From contig JAEZJJ010000067.1 of assembly GCA_023436395.1 (NCBI GenBank), forward strand, positions 1-7,347: a DNA stretch of 7,347 nt, in the 5' to 3' direction. How positions within the stretch are numbered: the stretch's first letter is position 1; each line of letters starts with the position of its first letter. The notes beneath the pieces are model-generated. The model was not told the DNA's origin and searched no databases. It was given only the letters and a program-made list of their open reading frames with translations. The position numbers were made by a program, and so were the translations under genes. This document shows, in pieces, positions 3,417 to 7,347 of the stretch. This DNA is from Bacillota bacterium. GTDB lineage: Bacteria > Bacillota > Clostridia > Lachnospirales > Cellulosilyticaceae.

Positions 3417-5423
3417 ATGAAAAGTAAAATAAAAGGAAATTTTTCATATGCTAAAATTATTTTTAGAGCCACACAAATATTGCTTATTTTAGGCATGGTA
3501 GTACAAGTGCCAAAAATATTTGTTAACTTACAAGCTGTATTAAGTTTTCTTATTTATGCTATTCTCTTTATAATGAGTGTATTGAGCGAATGTGAGGTTA
3601 ACCGTCATATTAAACTTCAGGTTGAAAAAGAAGTAGATGAAATTACAAATATTAAAGATAGTATGTTTTCCAATATAGAAATTCCTGTATTAGTGGTTGA
3701 AGAAGTAGGTACGATAAAATGGGCTAATGCAGGTCTAAAGAGAATATGTAAAGAGAAAGAATTAATTGGAAAGAACATTAAAAATGTATTACCAGAGCTC
3801 AAACTGGGTGAATGGTCATCTAGTAAGCAACCTCAAGAAAGACAAATGCATATAGGAAATAGTATGTATAAGATTTTGGTTGAGAATTTTCATCGTGGAG
3901 AACAAGATGAAACCAATAAACAGATTATATACTTTATAGATTATACAGAAAATCAAACATTAAAAAATCAGCTCCAAGAAGAGCGATGTATGATGGGATA
4001 TCTATGCATTGATAATATTGATGAAATTACCCATAGCATAGAGGAAGTAAGACGTCCAATGCTATTAGCTATTATTGATAGAAAGATTAATTTATGGTTT
4101 AAGGAAAGAGAAGTTGTTATAGCTAGAACAGAACGTGACAAATATATCATGATTTTTAATAAACGAGAACTAGAGCGTATGAAAGAGACTAAATTTGATA
4201 TATTAGATGAAATGCGCAATATTCAAGTAGGGAATGAATTACCAGTTACGATTAGCATAGGGATAGGACTTAATCTAAAATCACTTCTAGGTTCAAAAGA
4301 GGAAGCAAGAATAGCCTTTGATTTAGCACAAGGTAGAGGTGGCGATCAAGCTATTATTAAGAATAATGATAAATATACTTTTTATGGTGGAAAAACAAAG
4401 GAAGTAGAAAAAAGTGCAAGAGTAAAAGTGAGATTAAAGGCTTATGCCTTTAAAGAATTACTACATGAGGCAGACAAGATTTATATCATGGGTCATAAAG
4501 GTATTGATATGGATTGTTTAGGGGCAGCCATAGGTGTGTATAGAGCAGCTGCAATTATGGGAAAAAAAGCTCAAATCATTTTAGATGGCCCAACCTTTGC
4601 AGTCAAGGGATTATATGATAGAATAATACAATCTAAGGAATATGAAGACTTATTTATTACTCGTGATGAAGCAGAGAGAGAGATTAAAAGGGATACACTG
4701 TTAGTTGTTGTTGATACCCATAGACGTAGTTATTTAGAGTACCCAGAACTATTAGATAGAGCAGAAAAGGTTGTTGTATTTGATCATCATAGAAGAAGTA
4801 CAGACTATATAGAAGATGCAGTTTTAACCTATGTTGAACCTTTTATTTCATCTACATGTGAAATGATTGCAGAAATTCTTAACTATTTAACAGATAAGGT
4901 AAAACTAACACCTATAGAAGCTGATGCACTTTTAGCAGGTATTACGATAGATACTAAGAATTTTGTGTTTAAAGCAGGTGTAAGAACTTTTGAGGCTGCT
5001 GCATTCTTAAGGAGAAATGGTGCTGACAGTAGTCGTGTAAGGCTTTTATTCCAAAATGATATGCAGACCTATAAGATGAGAGCAATTGCAATACAAAATT
5101 CTGAGATATGGCATGAAAATATGGCTATAACACAGGTAAATGGTGAGGTAGGAAATGCAAGCATTATTGCTGCACAAGTTGCAGATGAATTATTAAATAT
5201 TAAAGGAATTGTAGCATCCTTTGTATTAACAGAAGTAGATAATAACGTACTTATTAGTGCTAGAGCACTAGGAGATACCAACGTACAGCGCATTATGGAG
5301 CTTTTAGGTGGAGGTGGACATTTAGGTATAGCAGGGGCTCAATTAAAAGATACCACCATTCATGGCGCCAAAATGTATTTAAAGGATGCAATAAATAAGT
5401 ACTTCCAGGAAGGAGAAATGTAA
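3417..5423 (+). CDS. gdpP: GdpP-type cyclic-di-AMP phosphodiesterase
   Basis: This 668-residue membrane enzyme hydrolyses c-di-AMP to pApA, setting the level of a messenger that controls potassium, osmotic balance and wall stress. Two membrane helices (about 14-33 and 38-57) are followed by a short helical linker and a PAS-like domain (about 83-175). Next is a degenerate GGDEF domain (about 195-325) in which RDKYIMIFN (240-248) replaces the active motif, so it should not make c-di-GMP. The catalytic DHH domain shows H360, D364 and D366 (GHKGIDMD), D433 (DTH), D456-H457-H458 and D512. The DHHA1 domain ends with GGGGH (631-635). All metal ligands expected for the family are present, so it should be active, and the length matches B. 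subtilis GdpP (about 659). AAAGGA (3404-3409) supports the ATG. Its stop codon overlaps the rplI start by one base. Confidence 0.96.
   Translation: MKSKIKGNFSYAKIIFRATQILLILGMVVQVPKIFVNLQAVLSFLIYAILFIMSVLSECEVNRHIKLQVEKEVDEITNIKDSMFSNIEIPVLVVEEVGTIKWANAGLKRICKEKELIGKNIKNVLPELKLGEWSSSKQPQERQMHIGNSMYKILVENFHRGEQDETNKQIIYFIDYTENQTLKNQLQEERCMMGYLCIDNIDEITHSIEEVRRPMLLAIIDRKINLWFKEREVVIARTERDKYIMIFNKRELERMKETKFDILDEMRNIQVGNELPVTISIGIGLNLKSLLGSKEEARIAFDLAQGRGGDQAIIKNNDKYTFYGGKTKEVEKSARVKVRLKAYAFKELLHEADKIYIMGHKGIDMDCLGAAIGVYRAAAIMGKKAQIILDGPTFAVKGLYDRIIQSKEYEDLFITRDEAEREIKRDTLLVVVDTHRRSYLEYPELLDRAEKVVVFDHHRRSTDYIEDAVLTYVEPFISSTCEMIAEILNYLTDKVKLTPIEADALLAGITIDTKNFVFKAGVRTFEAAAFLRRNGADSSRVRLLFQNDMQTYKMRAIAIQNSEIWHENMAITQVNGEVGNASIIAAQVADELLNIKGIVASFVLTEVDNNVLISARALGDTNVQRIMELLGGGGHLGIAGAQLKDTTIHGAKMYLKDAINKYFQEGEM
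5407..5415 (+). promoter_or_regulatory. rplI ribosome binding site inside the gdpP 3' end
   Basis: AGGAAGGAG lies within the last codons of gdpP, seven bases before the rplI ATG at 5423. The stop and start share one base (TAATG), which favours translational coupling of L9 synthesis to GdpP translation. Confidence 0.85.
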
Positions 5424-5869
5424 TGAAAGTCATATTAACACAAGACGTAAAAAAAGTAGGTAAAAAAGGTGATATATTAGAGGTAAAGGATGGATATGCA
5501 CGTAATGCATTATTTCCAAAAGGTTTAGCTGTAGAAGCAAATGCAGTTACTCTTAATCAAAGAATGTTAGAGCAAAAATCCCAAGATAAACGTAAACAAC
5601 AAGAATTAGATGATGCACAAGCTATTGCTGATAAAATTAATGATAAGGAAGTAAAATTAGCTGTAAAAACTGGAGAAGGTGGAAAAGTATTCGGTTCCAT
5701 TACCTCTAAGGAAATTGCGGAGGCTATAGAAAAATCCTACGGCGTGAAAATAGATAAGAAGAAGATTCAACTTAAAGATGCCATTAAAGGTTTAGGTGGA
5801 CAAAAGGTAACTATTAAGTTACATGCTAATGTAACAGCAACAGTGCAGGTATTCGTAGTTGGAGCGTAA
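5423..5869 (+). CDS. rplI: 50S ribosomal protein L9
   Basis: This 148-residue protein is the usual size of L9, a dumbbell-shaped protein bound to 23S rRNA near the base of the L1 stalk that affects reading-frame maintenance. The N-terminal RNA-binding domain (1-50) holds MKVILTQDVKKVGKKGD and the signature GYARNALFPKGLA (24-36). A long charged connecting helix covers about 41-75. The C-terminal domain (about 78-148) includes GKVFGSIT (87-94) and a final beta-rich NVTATVQVFVVGA. It overlaps gdpP by one base and has its ribosome binding site inside that gene. A 53-base gap with no clear promoter or terminator separates it from dnaB, so read-through is expected. Confidence 0.98.
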   Translation: MKVILTQDVKKVGKKGDILEVKDGYARNALFPKGLAVEANAVTLNQRMLEQKSQDKRKQQELDDAQAIADKINDKEVKLAVKTGEGGKVFGSITSKEIAEAIEKSYGVKIDKKKIQLKDAIKGLGGQKVTIKLHANVTATVQVFVVGA

Positions 5870-5922
5870 AGTCTATCAATTACAAGTCAGTATGTAATAG
5901 GAAAAGAGGAGAACGGTAGCTT

Positions 5923-7251
5923 ATGGAGCAAATACAAAATATGAGAATTCCTCCACACAGCATTGAAGCCGAGCAATCTGTTATAGGGTCAATGATTATG
6001 GACCATGATGCCGTTATTGTTGCAAGTGAGATACTAAGAGCAGATGATTTTTATAGACCAGATCATGCACAAATTTATGCTGCAATAATGGAATTATATA
6101 CTACAGGTAACCCTATAGACCTTATTACCATTCAAGATAAGCTGGTCCAAAAGGGCGTATTAGAGCAGGTTGGTGGCTTGGCTTATATTGCAGAACTGGC
6201 AAGCTCAGTACCTACTTCGGCACATATAAAGCAATATGCAAAGATTGTAGAGGAAAAAGCAACACTTAGAAGACTTATTAAAGCAAGTAATGAAATTGCG
6301 GCAAAAAGTTTTGAAGGAGAAGAACCATTAGATAATATTATGGGGTTTGCTGAGAAGCAAATTTTTGATATTCTTCAAAATAAAAAAACAGAAGATTTTA
6401 CTGGTATTGATGAAATTGTATTAACTTCTATTGAAAAGATTGAAGAAGCACATAAGAGTCAAGGTGGTATTACAGGAATTGAAACAGGATTTATTGATTT
6501 AGATCATCGTACAGCAGGACTTCAGCCATCAGACTTAGTATTAGTAGCAGCAAGGCCTTCTATGGGAAAAACGGCATTTGCTCTTAACATTATACAAACA
6601 GCAGGAATAAAGAATAAACAGAGTGTAGCTGTATTTAGTCTAGAGATGTCGAAGGATCAGTTAGTAAGCCGTATGCTTTGTGCAGAAGCTATGGTGGATT
6701 CACAAAAGGCAAGAACAGGAGCACTTGAAAAAGATGATTGGGATAAGCTTGCACAGAGTATTCCTAATATCGCAAATTCTAGAATCTTTATAGATGATAC
6801 TGCAGGCATTAATGTAATGGAAATGCGAGCAAAATGTCGTAGATTAAAAATGGAAAAGGGATTAGACCTTATCATGATTGACTATCTACAACTTATGAGT
6901 GGAACAGGTGATGGTGCCTCAAGACAACAGGAAATATCTGATATTTCACGTTCATTAAAGGCATTAGCAAGAGAGATGAATGCACCTGTTATTGCACTAT
7001 CACAGCTTTCTAGGGCATGTGAGACTAGAACGGACCATAGACCTATGCTTTCTGATTTACGTGAATCTGGAGCAATTGAGCAAGATGCAGATGTTGTAAT
7101 GTTCCTATATAGAGATGAATATTATCATCCAGATACGGAAAAGAAAAATGTAGGTGAGGTCATTATTGCTAAACAAAGAAATGGCCCAACAGGAACGGTA
7201 GAGTTAGTTTGGCTAGGACAATATACTAAATTTGCAAATATGCAACATTAA
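5923..7251 (+). CDS. dnaB: Replicative DNA helicase DnaB (DnaC in Bacillus naming)
   Basis: This 442-residue protein is the hexameric ring helicase that unwinds DNA at the fork using ATP. The N-terminal domain (about 1-105) starts with IPPHSIEAEQSVIGSMI, which fits the family, and a helical linker follows to about 175. The RecA-like domain then shows Walker A ARPSMGKT (210-217), Walker B LIMIDYLQLM with D320, the DNA-loop region DLRESGAIEQDAD (378-390) and AKQRNGPTG (416-424), where R419 is the likely arginine finger. There is no intein and the length is normal (440-470). AGAGGAG (5905-5911) sits eleven bases before the ATG, somewhat far but acceptable. It is the last gene of the operon, followed at once by a terminator. 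The yybS-gdpP-rplI-helicase order matches Bacillus. Confidence 0.98.
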   Translation: MEQIQNMRIPPHSIEAEQSVIGSMIMDHDAVIVASEILRADDFYRPDHAQIYAAIMELYTTGNPIDLITIQDKLVQKGVLEQVGGLAYIAELASSVPTSAHIKQYAKIVEEKATLRRLIKASNEIAAKSFEGEEPLDNIMGFAEKQIFDILQNKKTEDFTGIDEIVLTSIEKIEEAHKSQGGITGIETGFIDLDHRTAGLQPSDLVLVAARPSMGKTAFALNIIQTAGIKNKQSVAVFSLEMSKDQLVSRMLCAEAMVDSQKARTGALEKDDWDKLAQSIPNIANSRIFIDDTAGINVMEMRAKCRRLKMEKGLDLIMIDYLQLMSGTGDGASRQQEISDISRSLKALAREMNAPVIALSQLSRACETRTDHRPMLSDLRESGAIEQDADVVMFLYRDEYYHPDTEKKNVGEVIIAKQRNGPTGTVELVWLGQYTKFANMQH

Positions 7252-7261
7252 TAATATATAG

Positions 7262-7306
7262 GCACTTTATAATAAGCTTTGAAAGCTATTTATAAAGTGC
7301 TTTTTA
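7262..7306 (+). terminator. Intrinsic terminator of the yybS-gdpP-rplI-dnaB operon
   Basis: GCACTTTATAA (7262-7272) pairs with TTATAAAGTGC (7290-7300). Above a 2x2 mismatch, AGCTT (7275-7279) pairs with AAGCT (7283-7287). T residues follow at 7301-7305. The hairpin starts ten bases after the dnaB stop. In the remaining bases to 7347 I see no gene or clear site. Confidence 0.9.
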
Positions 7307-7347
7307 TTATATTAGTTTAACAAAAGTAGAAATGATAATTAGTAACA

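Noticed and set aside
5870..5922. Possible terminator or promoter between rplI and dnaB
   Set aside because: Only ATTAC/GTAAT can pair and there is no T tract or convincing -35/-10 pair; the gap fits an operon spacer.

Overview
The window looks like an ordinary core-genome segment of a low-GC Gram-positive bacterium (Firmicutes/Bacillota). The AT-rich composition, the strong AGGAGG ribosome binding sites and the gene orders rpsF-ssb-rpsR and yybS-gdpP-rplI-dnaB all fit that group. None of the five tRNA genes encodes its CCA end and no 5S gene follows the 23S gene, which leans me towards Clostridia (Lachnospirales-like) rather than Bacillus. That last step is inference. All genes are on the + strand, and nothing here looks mobile or foreign.

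Bases 1-110 are the 3' end of a 23S rRNA gene. After a short spacer with its own near-consensus sigma-A promoter comes a tRNA cluster, Asn-Glu-Cys-Asn-Cys (217-673). The two Asn genes are identical and so are the two Cys genes. The cluster ends in a strong intrinsic terminator (678-714). A 58-residue DUF951 (YyzM-like) gene follows, with a GTG start and no entry longer than that in the gap.

The second block (about 1022-2238) is the rpsF-ssb-rpsR operon: ribosomal protein S6, single-stranded DNA-binding protein and ribosomal protein S18. It has a recognisable promoter, a structured 5' leader next to the rpsF ribosome binding site, and a TTCG-loop terminator. The S18 protein has lost the cysteines of the zinc-binding form. 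The third block (about 2332-7306) is a second operon: a multi-pass membrane protein of the YybS/DUF2232 family, the c-di-AMP phosphodiesterase GdpP, ribosomal protein L9 and the replicative helicase DnaB. It starts at an extended -10 promoter overlapped by an inverted repeat and ends in an intrinsic terminator.

Functionally the window joins translation (23S, tRNAs, S6, S18, L9), replication (SSB, DnaB) and second-messenger turnover (GdpP). I found no new enzyme system, CRISPR array, phage or toxin module. The most interesting points are regulatory: a repeated 7-base element in the rpsF leader that allows two mutually exclusive hairpins, a perfect 20-bp palindrome between ssb and rpsR, symmetric elements at two promoters, the missing 5S gene, and the duplication history of the tRNA cluster.
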